Source of the DNA: Ficedula albicollis
Lineage: Eukaryota > Chordata > Aves > Passeriformes > Muscicapidae
Assembly: GCF_000247815.1 (NCBI RefSeq)
Contig: NC_021684.1
Span: forward strand, 12,710,558-12,774,557
DNA length: 64,000 nt
Reading direction: 5' to 3'
The position numbers and the translations under genes were made by a program. Below, piece by piece: positions 32,611 to 63,881 of the stretch; within the stretch, counting starts at the first letter, position 1, and every line of letters starts with the position of its first letter. The notes beneath the pieces were generated by a model. It had not been told where the DNA came from, did no database searches, and saw only the letters and a program-made list of their open reading frames with translations.

Positions 32611-34603
32611 AGAGATAAGAGGAGAAAAATTGTGTATCCTTTCAGCAGCCTTCTGTTAAACTTGGAATACCACGGCTCAAGCACTTGAACAGATGGATAA
32701 TGGAGACTGGGGATATATGGTGAGTGCAACTGTGCACTGTGCACTACAACTGGGCTTCCAAGGTCTTGCAGCAAGAATCCTTCCAGATCTGCCTTCTATA
32801 GATCCAGAGCTTCAGTCGTGAGAGAGGGAAAACTATGCCTGTTAAAACAGCTTTACAACAGCTTACTCACCTTCCCTGGAGTGCTGCACCTCCTGTGCAG
32901 TTTGAGGGGAGTGCCCAGGTTCACTAGGGATGCTCAGCCAGGACTGAACTGATGCCTTGAGCTCACTGTTACTGTTTCCCTAACATAAAAGCTGAAAATA
33001 GTTTGTGCTTCCTGCTTATCATTTTAAGGACTTTGTCATTTTATTTATCGAGAAAAGTATTTTTCCTTGTAAACCTTGTCTCATACTAGACAAGCACATC
33101 TTATTTTTCTCCCCTTCTCATTCTGCTGCCATGCATATGTCTCTTTTCTCTGGCTGGCTGCAGTCCTGGTTGTTAGAGTTGGTGGCCAGATGGGATTTAT
33201 GTTCTTTTCTCTCTTGCTTCCTCATGTGCTATCTGGAATCTGATACAGACTGGTTTGTGCTCTGCCCTCTACTTTTATGCAGCACGTTAACTTGTTAATA
33301 AATATTTCTTTCTAGAGTTAAAAGCTGAAAGTTATTTTTCTCCTTGCCTGTTTTAATGAAGCCTCTGAGCCAAAACATGGATTATTTTGATTGTGAGCTC
33401 TTGGTCCTATGTTTAAACCTACATTGTCTTCCTCTTTTGAGGGATAAAAAGAGGCTTAACATTTGTTTGGCTTATTTTTTTCTTTCCTTTTTTTTGGTTT
33501 TGATTTTGTTCTAGAATGAGAGACAGATTGTGAAAGTAAGGAACATTGCTGGGCCTCATTCTGACTAACTTGTTCTTCAGGAAATTTCTCTGTTCTCATT
33601 TCCCCATTTGTAGAATAGGAAAAACTTGCTGCCCAAATGCTAAACTTGCTCCTGTGACAGTAGCTGAGTTGTTAAGATTTCTGAAGCATTCTGGAAATGT
33701 GCGTTCTGCATGCTAAGTATCATCCTGTCTAGTTGCCAGTTGTGCCTTGTTGCTAGGTGGCTCAGATTTGTTCAGGTTTGAGCAGCCCTTAGAGGCACTG
33801 AACGGGAGAAGTGTGATTTCCCCCCAGTTTTCCATCAGTATTTGCTGTGTGTGTCAGCAAGGTGATCGAATCTTCTTGTCGGGGCTTGATAAACTCTGCA
33901 ATTTCTCTCTTTCTAGATGACTGATCCAGTCACGCTAAATGTGGGTGGACACATGTATACGACCTCCCTCACCACTCTAACGAGATATCCTGACTCAATG
34001 CTCGGGGCCATGTTCAGGGGAGACTTCCCCACTGCCAGGGACTCACAGGGCAATTACTTTATTGACAGAGATGGACCACTTTTCCGTTATGTTCTTAACT
34101 TTTTAAGGACCTCAGAGCTCACTTTGCCACTGGACTTCAAGGAGTTTGACCTGCTCCGGAAGGAAGCAGACTTCTATCAGATTGAACCCTTAATTCAGTG
34201 TCTCAATGACCCCAAGCCGCTGTATCCTGTGGATACCTTTGAGGAGGTGGTGGAGCTGTCCAGCACCAGGAAGCTTTCCAAGTACTCCAACCCAGTGGCT
34301 GTGATCATCACACAGCTGACCATCACCACGAAAGTCCATGCACTACTGGAAGGCATTTCAAACCACTTCACCAAGTGGAATAAGCACATGATGGACACCA
34401 GGGACTGCCAGGTGTCCTTCACCTTTGGGCCATGCGATTACCACCAGGAAGTGTCGCTGCGGGTCCATCTCATGGAGTACATCACGAAGCAAGGCTTCAC
34501 GATCAGGAACACCAGAGTCCATCACATGAGCGAGCGTGCCAATGAAAACACAGTGGAACACAACTGGACTTTCTGCAGACTGGCACGGAAAACAGATGAC
34601 TGA
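32611..34603 (+). CDS. KCTD6: KCTD6, BTB/POZ domain-containing protein KCTD6
   Basis: Substrate adaptor of the CUL3 ubiquitin ligase; the human protein is reported to target HDAC1 (restraining Hedgehog signalling) and small ankyrin-1. The first visible exon (32611-32719, acceptor TTTCCTGCAG) has a short 5'UTR and nine codons, ATG at 32693-32695, ending MDNGDWGYM before GTGAGT. The second exon starts at 33917 and runs to TGA 34601-34603. Coding sequence 32693-32719 plus 33917-34603 gives 237 residues, the same length as human, with only a handful of substitutions. The N-terminal BTB/T1 fold (about residues 12-110; LNVGGHMYTTSLTTL, GNYFIDRDGPLFRYVLNFLR) is followed by the conserved KCTD C-terminal domain ending LARKTDD. 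The upstream noncoding exon is not located. The last 82 codons (with stop) and the 3'UTR are copied in tandem just downstream. Confidence 0.97.
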
Positions 34604-35037
34604 TTCTGACTCCACAGGAGCCGCTTCAGTGATTAGCAACTTAATTGGACAGTGAACCCAAGAGAGTCTGGATTTTGACTAAAGCAACAATATGGGCTTT
34701 TTTATACAACTATTTATTGTTTATCAGTGAGGACTGGAGGAGTTTCATTCTCTAGCAGCTCTGTTCTTTTGTCCAGTTAAAAAAAAAAACCGTGCATGTG
34801 CCTGTTCAGTCAAGACACCTTTTTGTTTGAAAGAGGGAGTCCGAAGAATCAGTACAATAGGGTATTTTGTGTCATTAACACAATTCTCTGACTCGACTCA
34901 AAGTGCTAAAATTACCTCTTGTTTAAATGGTTTCTAATCCATCTAATGCTATGACACTGGGAGCAAGAAACAAAAAAGATTTTAAAATGCAGTTGGGGAG
35001 AAGCTGCTATTGTGTAGACTAATTTAGTTTCTAAATC

Positions 35038-35043
35038 AATAAA
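35038..35043 (+). terminator. KCTD6 poly(A) signal, proximal
   Basis: AATAAA about 435 bases after the KCTD6 stop. A second one follows at 35296-35301. The tandem copy carries the same two signals at 36051-36056 and 36309-36314. Confidence 0.5.
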
Positions 35044-35295
35044 CAGTATTGTAATATTCTAGGAAAACAAATCCCACCCTTTAAAAGTACTTGATAAGTA
35101 CAGTTTCTTACAGTTATGACAACTGTTTCTTTCTATGCATATAAATCAAGCAACCAAATATTATCTGTAGCCATGGAAATATGATTACAAATATTTATAT
35201 TGGATTCTAAATGCAAAACGTCCCTGTGGTAGAATTCGTATTTTTAATGCCTGGTGCAATATTATTCCCAAGTGTAATGCCTGCCAGAAGAAGCT

Positions 35296-35301
35296 AATAA
35301 A
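35296..35301 (+). terminator. KCTD6 poly(A) signal, distal
   Basis: AATAAA in the context CTAATAAAAATGTG, followed about 30 bases later by T-rich sequence, a typical cleavage context. It lies inside the duplicated unit, so the intact gene keeps its own terminator. Confidence 0.55.
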
Positions 35302-35370
35302 AATGTGAAATACAGAATACTGTTTTGTATTTTCTTTTTGTCTTTTAGATCTCTCATACTTAAACAAGTC

Positions 35371-35616
35371 TCAAACCACTTCACCAAGTGGAATAAGCAC
35401 ATGATGGACACCAGGGACTGCCAGGTGTCCTTCACCTTTGGGCCATGCGATTACCACCAGGAAGTGTCGCTGCGGGTCCATCTCATGGAGTACATCACGA
35501 AGCAAGGCTTCACGATCAGGAACACCAGAGTCCATCACATGAGCGAGCGTGCCAATGAAAACACAGTGGAACACAACTGGACTTTCTGCAGACTGGCACG
35601 GAAAACAGATGACTGA
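35371..35616 (+). pseudogene. Duplicated KCTD6 C-terminal fragment
   Basis: Unit B of the tandem duplication encodes SNHFTKWNKHMMDTRD through LARKTDD and a TGA at 35614-35616, identical to the true KCTD6 C-terminus. It lacks the BTB domain and a start. A TTTTAG before 35349 could act as an acceptor, but joining it to the only known upstream coding donor (32719, phase 0) gives a stop after four codons. It lies past both poly(A) signals of the real gene, so it is most likely not expressed. Confidence 0.8.
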
Positions 35617-36383
35617 TTCTGACTCCACAGGAGCCGCTTCAGTGATTAGCAACTTAATTGGACAGTGAACCCAAGAGAGTCTGGATTTTGACTAAAGCAA
35701 CAATATGGGCTTTTTTATACAACTATTTATTGTTTATCAGTGAGGACTGGAGGAGTTTCATTCTCTAGCAGCTCTGTTCTTTTGTCCAGTTAAAAAAAAA
35801 AACCGTGCATGTGCCTGTTCAGTCAAGACACCTTTTTGTTTGAAAGAGGGAGTCCGAAGAATCAGTACAATAGGGTATTTTGTGTCATTAACACAATTCT
35901 CTGACTCGACTCAAAGTGCTAAAATTACCTCTTGTTTAAATGGTTTCTAATCCATCTAATGCTATGACACTGGGAGCAAGAAACAAAAAAGATTTTAAAA
36001 TGCAGTTGGGGAGAAGCTGCTATTGTGTAGACTAATTTAGTTTCTAAATCAATAAACAGTATTGTAATATTCTAGGAAAACAAATCCCACCCTTTAAAAG
36101 TACTTGATAAGTACAGTTTCTTACAGTTATGACAACTGTTTCTTTCTATGCATATAAATCAAGCAACCAAATATTATCTGTAGCCATGGAAATATGATTA
36201 CAAATATTTATATTGGATTCTAAATGCAAAATGTCCCTGTGGTAGAATTCGTATTTTTAATGCCTGGTGCAATATTATTCCCAAGTGTAATGCCTGCCAG
36301 AAGAAGCTAATAAAAATGTGAAATACAGAATACTGTTTTGTATTTTCTTTTTGTCTTTTAGATCTCTCATACTTAAACAAGTC

Positions 36384-37937
36384 AAACCAAACATCCCCCC
36401 CCCCTCAAAATCCTGTTGTTTTGTGCTGCATAGTAGTTTCAGGTATTCTGGTAGGGCCCCAGTTTCTTCCATTAAGGATGTAATTTGCTTCTTTTTATGT
36501 TAATCAGTTGATTCAAATGTCTTCATTATAGACAAAGCTTGTATTCTGAGAACTGCTTTAGATTGATTGAAAGAAAGATGGCAAATATTTGTACTGGCTA
36601 AAGGGGTAGCAATGGAGAGCCTAAATACTTGCCGCTGCTAATAGAGTTGCCTGGTTTGTCACCACTTTATGTAGTAACTTTATATATATAATGTAACTGC
36701 AGAATGCTTTTTCTGGTGGTGTTCAAGTCAAGATGCTCAAATTCTGTGACTTGACTCAATTTCATACAGACCTTTCTACTTATCCTGGTCCCTTTGTCAT
36801 AGTTATCAATAGAATTTCTGGTTATGTTCTAACTTGATTGCAGCTGGGAGTAAGGGAGTTGGTATCTGTTTCGTGGAGCGGATCCTCCTCTCCCATGAAG
36901 TTGTTGTCCGAAGTAGGTGGGAGCTTTCCATCCCATATCTGGCTCTAAAGGCCTGGCTTGGGGGGTATCTCTCTGTCATATTTTGTCTCTTCCTGTTCAT
37001 ACATTGCAGGTTTTTGACACATGTAGTAAGAGGCAGCAATGAGAGCTTTATTCTTGCTATCAAAGAGGAAGAGAAGCAGAACTGATGGAAACTCAGGAAA
37101 AGTTGTTTCTTTCTTGCAACACATGGTAAGAAATATCCGTGTTAACTGGCATTGAATTATAATCACAAGATGTTCTTTGCAACACTTCATTTACGAGCAA
37201 ATTAATGACTGGCCTGGATCAGCCTGCCCTTTCCATAATTATGAAGTATAATAATTAGAGAAGCAGTATTCCAAATAATTCACTTTATTGGAGCTCAAGA
37301 TTTATAGAAAGACAGTATGAGCAGCTCTATTAATGGGAAGGTAAATTCTGCAGATTGGAACTGATATCAGCTTTGTCTGCATCTTCATTAGGCAGGAATA
37401 TTCCAGTACTGAGCAAATCAAGAGCTATTTTTAATTGTCAAAATAGATGCACTTTCTAATATACCTTCTAATCGAAGAGAACAACTTATTCCTAAAAACA
37501 AAGGATCATTATTTCACCATGCATTTTTGAGTAAAGTTGGTTGTTTTGGGTTTTTTGAAGGCACTATATAGTTACAATACACTGAGAGAGGGTTCACAGT
37601 GTGGTGGTGTTTTGTTTTTTTTTTCTCAATCATATACTGGATTTAGAAAGTGAATAAGAAAGCCAAATGAGAGTTCTGATGCTGTCAAGACACTTCAGGA
37701 TAGAAAATGGTGAAGCCTGGACCATTCCTGACTAGATTGTCTCACAGCAGCAGGTACCACTCAGCGCTGTTGGCATCTGCCTAATTGCAAATGGCTGGCT
37801 GAGAATCTTTCATACTTGCTGTAACTGCAAATAAGCAACTGATTATTAATTCTGATTAGTCATTACTGATGCTTCATAAATGTACTGGTGCACAAAGAAC
37901 AGGAGGAAATGTGTGCCCTTCACTTGGAACATGGTCT
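36384..37937. other. Convergent 3' flanks of KCTD6 and ACOX2
   Basis: No coding exon. A minus-strand AATAAA (plus TTTATT) at 37284-37289 lies about 650 bases after the ACOX2 stop and is a reasonable ACOX2 poly(A) signal. A second minus-strand signal lies near 37045. The small open frames here resemble nothing I know. Confidence 0.45.
37284..37289 (-). terminator. Likely ACOX2 poly(A) signal
   Basis: TTTATT on the plus strand reads AATAAA on the ACOX2 strand, about 650 bases after the stop codon. Chosen as the nearest clear canonical signal; unconfirmed. Confidence 0.4.
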
Positions 37938-56806
<18,869 letters not shown>

Positions 56807-56930
56807 CCTGGAGCCTCTGCTGCTCCGCAAAGGGACTGGCTCCTCTGGCACTGGCACCCGTCAGTGGATGCCTGATGGAGGTGTTGGCACAGCGAGGAGT
56901 GGTTCTGGTAGGTTGGCCAAGATGTTGTAC
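56807..56930 (-). other. ACOX2 5'UTR part of the first coding exon
   Basis: The exon with the ACOX2 start extends upstream to an acceptor at 56930 (minus strand CTTTTGCAG|GTACAAC). The frame is open upstream only as far as a GTG, so the first ATG in frame is at 56804-56806. Confidence 0.6.
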
Positions 56931-57429
56931 CTGCAAAAGGGTTGCATGAATATTTAGGCATCATCATGTCCTCTTTGCAATGAACAGTGGAGATTTATGG
57001 CACTTTAAAGTACTCACACTGCAGGGTTTATGACATATTTTAAAACATAGAATATTTTTCTTTTCCTAGACTCCTCAATATCCTCCGAAAAGTTCATGCT
57101 GGAGTATCCCACAAGTATGTGTTAATGTTCACAGAGTTCCTGGCTCAGGGCTCACAGGCACTGGTGGCTCTGCCTGTGCTGCCTCTGTCCTTGGGGCTCA
57201 GCTTTACATTAACCCCTACCCTAATGTTAGTGAGATTGGTCACAGGACACTAGCAAAAACAAAAGCCGTGGTGAGTAGAAAATAAATCATCTTTTTCACT
57301 TAAAGAGGCTGTTGCCTTTCCGAACATCAGATTAAGAAATACAAACTCTGCAAATCACTGCAAACATGCTATTAATTCCTGATTTTTCTGTCATTCAGGC
57401 CTTTAGTCCGAGGTGTCTTGTTGGAAAGA

Positions 57430-57960
57430 GAAAAGCCTCGGGGCAGCACACAGGGCTGGGGTAACCCGGCGTTGCCCTTGAGCCGCCACGGGGAGTGCGG
57501 GGCTGGCGCCGGGGCCGCCTCGGCCTCGCTTCCTCTTCCGTGAGGCTGCGTGAGGAAAACGCGATTGCTGTGTCTCCGTGCAAGCGCAGCCCCCACGTAC
57601 CTGGTCTCGGGCGTCTCCCGCGGAGCCGTCCGGCTGCTGATCCAGCCTGGGCCGCGGCTCCGGGCCGTGTGAGGGGACCTTGGCCGCGGGGACCTTGTCC
57701 CCGGGGCGGGCGGCGCGGCCGCGGCTGCTCCAGCGAGCGCTGACCCCTGCAGGCAGCGCAGTCCCACAGGACAATCCCACAGCACAGTCCCACAGCACAA
57801 ACCCACAGGCCCTGCGCTGAGGGGGCTCCGCGCTCCGCGCAGGGCTGCTCCAGCTAGCGCTGACCTCTGCAGGCAGCACAATCCCCCAGGCCCTGCGCTC
57901 CACAGCTGCTCCTGATCCCGCTAAAGGCAGCTGGCGCGTTGGAGACTGCACTTACCGCTC
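57430..57960. promoter_or_regulatory. CpG island with candidate ACOX2 first exons
   Basis: GC-rich sequence with many CG dinucleotides upstream of the ACOX2 coding exon. On the minus strand two consensus-like donors are seen: CCAG|GTACGT (exon edge at 57601) and GAGCG|GTAAGT (exon edge at 57956). Either could end a noncoding first exon spliced to the acceptor at 56930. Several overlapping open frames exist but none resembles a known protein. Confidence 0.5.
57724..57925. repeat. Imperfect 120-bp tandem repeat in the CpG island
   Basis: GCTGCTCCAGC starts at 57724 and again at 57844; the next 40 bases are nearly the same in both (GCGCTGACC, CTGCAGGCAGC), and both then reach AGGCCCTGCGCT. The first copy also holds short internal repeats of CCCACAGCACA. 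Confidence 0.7.
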
Positions 57961-60900
57961 CGTCACAGAAGTGACACCCTGCCCTTCTCCTGGTGTTTTT
58001 AATGGTGGTTTATGTTTTCCTAGCCTGCTCCGGGTGGAGAGCAGCACGCCTGTGGCTGTCGCTGCTCCTTCCTGGGGGTTTGACGTGCTCTCGAAGATTC
58101 CCCAGCTCTGTCCTGGCACTGCCCCAGCTCTGCCCCGAGGGAGCCCGGCCCGGGGATGTGCTGCCCTCATCCCGGCAGCACTGACCCTGTCCCGGCTGGT
58201 GGGCAGGAGATGGGAGCTCCCAGCCCTGGCTGCAGCAGGATGAGAGATCCTGTCTTCCTGACGGGAGAGGAATCCAGCGGATCCCCCCGACTGATGGGTC
58301 TGTGCTGCCGCTGCGGACCACGCTGCAAACTAGGAACGACAGGGAACGCTTGGGGTTGGCATGACGGAAAGCTTGCTTTGACATGGGAAGTTAAGCAAAG
58401 GTTGGAAAAGCAGATGTTGTTTCGGGTAATGATAATTTTAATCCTGGAGCTGAGCTTGTTGAACCAAGCCCAGCAGCCACGAGGAGCAGCAGTCAGAGAG
58501 CAGCCTGCTGCAATGCAGTGAGTGGCTCAGGGGCAGTGAAAGTGTGTTGGAAGGTGTGTTCGGGATCACTCTGGGAGATTAAAGATACCATATGACTCCA
58601 TCACACTCCCAGAGTGACAGAGTGTCCTATGAATATGCCTTTTCTGGTCTGTACTGCACGGTATCACATCTCACAGTGACTTGGGGTCATGAGTGCTTGG
58701 GAGGCAGTACAGCCCTCTGAAGTGCTCTGTGGGATTTTTCCATTTGTTCTTACATTTCCTTCTGCTGAACTCAGAAGTGCTTGGCCTTGTGCTTCTTGAC
58801 TGCTGCTTGTAATTCTGTGATTGGATCTGGCTCTCTTGAAGGGAGGATGAGTGATGACAGATTGGAAAAAGCCTGAATCTCTTTGCAACCTGATGTTCAT
58901 GCAGGTTTATATTAGGGCAGGCTCAGGTGCTGCCTGAGTAGGTCATTGCCAGTCTGTGTTAGTGAGGTCTGAGCTGGAGAGCCACCAGAGCTGCACACCC
59001 AGCTCGGCTCCAAGTGCTTGTGGATGCCCAGAGATCTCATGGGCTGTGATGAGAACCAGCAAAACCCCCAAGAGCACCTGGTCATGGTGTGTTGGAACAC
59101 ACCCTCATTATTACATTGCTGATAATTTTGCATTTTTGCCCATTTTCATTAGGCTGGATCTCACCAGTACCATGGATGATTCAAGATTTCATATAATGCT
59201 TTCATCAACACAAAACCGTTCAGTCTGTGGCAGTTTTAGATCATTTTGGGAAATTATCTAAGTGTGGAGAAATACCTGGGATAGGCAGTGGTGAATTCCT
59301 GGGAAGGGGTGTTCAGCCAGGGCCAGTCTGAGGGTACCACTGGCTTGAGGAAGAAAACCAGAACTTGCCATGAGGAGTAAATCAAGCAGTAAAATGTAAG
59401 TTTTCCTTGACAGGAAATTTCACTGCAGCAAATTATCTAGGAGCATGTCAGAAGTGAGTGCATAGGAGAAGAGATCTCAGCATGACCTGGATAAAGAGCA
59501 AAGCTGGCATTGAAAACTCTGGCAGTTAGAGAAATCCCAGGCAATGGAGCAGTTTGAGTATAGCTAAAAGGTTTTTATCTTTAAAGAGCAGAAGTGATTG
59601 GTTCTTACTCTCTTCCACAGAAGAGGAACTGTCATAATGAACAACTGCCATTGGCATCCATGCATGGAAGGAGATGTGTGATCACTGTCAGGAGTTTTGG
59701 GGCACAGCCCATTGAAACCTCACTGCCTGAGGCTGGGAAAGGTTGATAAAGTATTTTACAAAGTCCTGTGTGAATGCCCTGGTCTCCTATCTAACCAAAG
59801 ACCCAGAGATTTGTCCCTTTGAAAGGTTTATGCCAGGAAATGAAGTACACAACCTGCCATGGTAGGGTAGCAAGGCAGCTGTTACTGTGAGCATCAGAGA
59901 GGTGGGAAGATGTTTTGTAAGCCTGACCTGAAGAACAGGTTTAGAGATCTCACTCCCAGTGAAAAGCTGACTGGCCACACCAGTGCCATAGGGTGTGGAG
60001 AGTCAGGAACACCTCCCAGTGTGGCAACCCCAGCAGATACCTGGTGTAGAGAAATGCATCCAAACACCACCTCTGCCTTGTTCTGAGTGGGATGTTGGTA
60101 TCTGTGATGATAAGGTTGTTGCTAATGAGACAGAGAAGTCCTTTTCATTTACTTTGCTGCATTCAGTTTTAGTCCTGGCTCTCAGGAACTGTGGTGTGTG
60201 TAACCTGCAGGTGTGAAGCATCATCTCTTTTTCTTATCTACTAACTCTGCGGTCTTTGGTTTCTGCTAAAACAACTTTAAAAATGTTTAAAAGTAATTAA
60301 ATAGGCTCACTAGTGTGATGATTACTTATCAGCTCAAAAATGTGTTTTTAAATTAAATCTAAGGATGTGTTTCCTTGGCTTTGTGTGGATTTTACCCTGC
60401 CAGGCAGGTGGGCATCCACAGTCAATTAGAAATCAGATTGGAATTTCAGTGCACAAAGCCTGATTCACAATCTGTGTGCCCTTATACTTTCATCAAATTG
60501 AGATGATGTCTGGGGATAAGCACTGGATGCAGTGTTGGATGCAGATAATACAAAGAGCTCATTGGTGAGCGAGTTAACACAACATTAACAAAGGAATTGG
60601 TGTCAGACTTCACTGTTTTTTATGTTCATTCATTTTATTTGGCTGATGTGTTTGTATCCTTGGAGCTTTTTTAGTTCCTTGTGGAAAAGAGCAAAATATA
60701 CAATCATCATTTAGTTTGTTTCTTCAGAAGTGTCCACATTAAACAATGAGTTAATTCAGAAGAGGTGCATGACATATAGTTTTATATAAATGTATAAGCA
60801 CCAACACAGAATACAGACTATATACCACATAAACAACATACACAGTGCAAAAAATTGTCTTCCATCAATACTCTGATAATCTGTATCTCCTGGATACACC

Positions 60901-63773
60901 AGTTTTATTCAGGAATATGCATTAGGAGCATGGGGAAAAATTAATGCAAAATAAATAGAGACACAAATATACCCCAAAATCTTCCTGGTGATACCTACAC
61001 TGTTTTTTTAGGGTGCCACCTCCTCACTGTTGTTCCATGAAGCACAAGAGCATCGGTGGAAGTTGTATGGGCTCTGTGTCTGAGCCTAGCTGGGGGTTAT
61101 CAGTTTGGAGGGCTGAGAAGAGCTGTGCTGGAAAATGCTGTGATGTTTAATCCAGCACTTCAACACTGAAAGGATCATTTTCCATATGCCTTCTCTGAGG
61201 GCTGGAGCCTGGAGCTTTGTCTGCCCTGCTGTGTGTCCCAGGATGCTGCCTGTGCTGCTGCCCCTGCTGGAGGCTCCCGGCTCACAGCCTTGGTGGGCAG
61301 CTGGGTCGGGGCTTTCTGCTGTCTCTCCACGGCTGGAGGGATTTCTTGTGACTCTCCTAGCCCAGCCTGAGTTAGGACAGGGTGAGCTGGCCCTCACCCT
61401 TTGGGACACCTACTGGGAATGATCCAGACACCCCTTAGCCACAATGGACTGAGTTGTGTGCAGCCTCCCTCTGTGCTTGGTGGACACCACATCAAAGGGA
61501 GGCACCTTGATTTATTTTTCCCCTCCAGATAATAATTGAATACTTCAGAAGAGCAGCAAAACCCTTCCTGCCACTTCACTGCTGACCTTCCTGGATGGGT
61601 CCCACCCAAGGACTTGCATAAATGCCCCTGTCCCAGCCCGCGTGAGCTGGTAACATGGATTTCACTGGTGCATATGGAGTGACAGATTGCCTCTCCTGGA
61701 GTACCTTTCCATCTGTTGCAAAATTACAAATTAATTTCTGATATTTTTTCAGCTGTTTGATCAAGGTTACCTAATCTGTGCCATAACTCCTCACAAAACC
61801 TCAGCACAGTAATTCTGGCCTGTTACTTACACTGATGTTACCTGTGGAGTATCATGCAGCATTCTTTACAGCTATATACAAGCATCCTTAGCAACTCTTC
61901 TTTATCCTTGGAGAAATTTGGCTTTTTTCCCCGAAAAAATACTGGATGCTGCTTCTTCCTTATGGTTTTAATAATAACCTATATAAAAAGCTTCACAGTT
62001 GGAAAGGCCATTAATAGATCTTTTCAAATCTTGTTTGACCCATAGTGACAATATGCACTGGATTTCTGAAATAAAATCATGTTTAGAATAAGCATATGAG
62101 CAAGGGCCTTAAAAACTACAGCAGAGGCAGTGCCATGAGATGAGCTCAAGGACTGAAGTTGAGTTAGTGGCTTTTAAAGTCCAGTCTGTCACAGAAGCTC
62201 CATAGCTGTATCACAGCTCTTGACACGTGATGTGGCTCAGATGTTTCACCCAAGCTGCCAGGTCAAACAACAGCCCTCTAAAATGAAACATCCCACTGGA
62301 CCAGGAGACTAGAGAATGGATTAGTAACTTTTTTATAAATATGCATAAATGCCCAGTTTCCCTTAAGTTACATACAGATCCACAGATGTGGATAATAAAT
62401 GTTGACTAACCAGGTATTACCTGCCCAGCTTGCGAGGTCTGCTGAGGCCGTTCAAGAGCCAGGCAGTTGGTAAGTTATGCTGTTCAGGCTTTGTATCAGG
62501 GTTGATGTGAGAAGCAAGAAGCTGAGATATTACTGAAAACATACTTCCAGCTCTAGATGTGGATATCCCAGGGCACAGGTGCCCCTTAAGTGTGACAGGT
62601 TCTGTCCATACATGGTGCAAATGCACCATCCACCTCAGCTTGCCCATACTAGCAGCAAGAAGAGTTTTAGCTTTGTAAAGTGACAACTGCAGTGAGGCAG
62701 CTCTGACTTCAAAAAAGGGGATGAGAAGCACTGACAAGTAATTTTGCATTTGGACCTACATGCCCTGTATCCCCTGGTGCCCACAGGTACCAGCTGCATG
62801 TGGGGTGGTTAACAGGACAGCTGGCACTGGTGGGACATAACCACATCACCCCCTCTCCATCACAGGGCATTTCTTGTGGGTCCCTATGGTAGCACATGTC
62901 CAGCTGCTGGGCAAGGGGATAGAGCTCAGTAGTGCAGGGGCAAGCAGCAGTTTGTCTGTCTGCTGCATCCACAGGGATCTGCTGCCTGGTCACTGCACAC
63001 TTCATGGACACCTGTGCTGGGAACACCCAGCCTTTGCTTTCTGCACACAGCATTTGCCTTCCACCTGGGGAGCTGATGGGATAGCCCAATGTATTTTCTG
63101 CCCGAGTATGGAATTGCCTAAAAAGCCACTTTCAAATGGCTGAAATGCTGTTTAAAGGTGCTTGTGAAGTACAGCTGCACCTGCCTGTGCTGCACTGGTA
63201 AGGGCACAAAGAGGTTGGTTTTTCTGGTAGTACAGGTGTGCTGCTGAGACACACAGCCTCAGCCATGCTTGACCTTGGGAAAGCCAGTGATCTTGGGAAA
63301 GCCATTATGGTGACCTGGGCTGTTCTCAGTAATACAGAGGTTGTCCCTTTTAGTTACCAGGTTTCTAGGAGCTGCAGCTGCCCTCTTGTCCCCTTGTGCC
63401 TGGCAAACCTGCCTCCAGGAAGAAGCAGGACTCCCCCAAAGCTGTTCCTACAGACTTCCCTGTTTGAAATATTCACTGTGTCTCTAGAGTTAACCAAGAG
63501 TTAGCTGGTGGTTAGTGTGCACCCACAGTTTGGGGGGAAAATAACACCATTCTCTCTGCATCCATTTGTGTGAGTACTTTGGTGAATACTGCACTTTTTC
63601 CACAGTGATCCCCTCCTGGTCTGGGAAAACCTTTTCAGTGCCTTCTACTGGAGCAAGTGTTAATAACTGCAAGTAGCCCCGATGGTGTGGCTGGGAATGT
63701 CCACCACGTACAGAGATTTCAGTGGGGGTGTTGGCCCTGGCCTTGGTCAGATCCCATGGGGTTTTGGCAGAAG
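57961..63773. other. Region between ACOX2 5' end and FAM107A last coding exon
   Basis: No coding exon recognised. The part nearest 63773 should be FAM107A 3'UTR (minus strand); a minus-strand AATAAA (plus TTTATT) at 60634-60639 would give a 3'UTR of about 3.1 kb, plausible but unproven. Open frames of 60-120 codons are scattered and look random. Confidence 0.45.
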
Positions 63774-63881
63774 TTATGCTGCTTTCTCGTCCCCTGTCAC
63801 CGTTGATGTTCTTCTCAGGTTTTCCTTGACTTTAATGAATTCTGGTGCATGGTCTTCCTGCTTCTCCTGCTCTTTCTCCAG
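63774..63881 (-). CDS. FAM107A: FAM107A, last coding exon (gene continues beyond window)
   Basis: FAM107A (DRR1/TU3A) is an actin-associated, stress- and glucocorticoid-responsive protein of the DUF1151 family. The exon begins after a minus-strand acceptor TTCTTACAG at 63882 and encodes 35 residues and TAA (63774-63776). It includes [16 protein letters not shown], which matches the C-terminal region of human FAM107A nearly residue for residue, preceded by a Glu/Lys/Gln-rich helix. The last few residues differ (ending DEKAA). The neighbour order ACOX2-FAM107A, both minus, agrees with the human locus. Upstream exons lie past the end of the window. FAM107B is a paralogue, but synteny favours FAM107A. 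Confidence 0.88.
   Translation of the reverse strand: MEKEQEKQEDHAPEFIKVKENLRRTSTVTGDEKAA

Larger units (their letters stand above)
34358..36383 (+). repeat. 1013-bp tandem duplication of the KCTD6 3' end
   Basis: Unit A is 34358-35370 and unit B 35371-36383. They align without gaps and I see one difference, C at 35219 versus T at 36232. The unit holds the last 81 KCTD6 codons plus stop, the complete 3'UTR and about 70 bases beyond the distal poly(A) signal. Eight bases at the unit start (TCAAACCA, 34358-34365) recur at the right edge (36382-36389). It could be a recent duplication or a haplotype overlap that was not collapsed during assembly. Confidence 0.92.

Noticed and set aside
35305..35616. 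Possible separate short gene with a hydrophobic start fused to the KCTD6 C-terminus
   Set aside because: The hydrophobic part is read-through of KCTD6 3' flank. It is a product of the tandem duplication, with no promoter or exon context.
57372..57951. Overlapping 130-180-codon open frames on the minus strand
   Set aside because: Three frames are open at once because CpG-island sequence has few stops; they share no known family and overlap the likely ACOX2 promoter.
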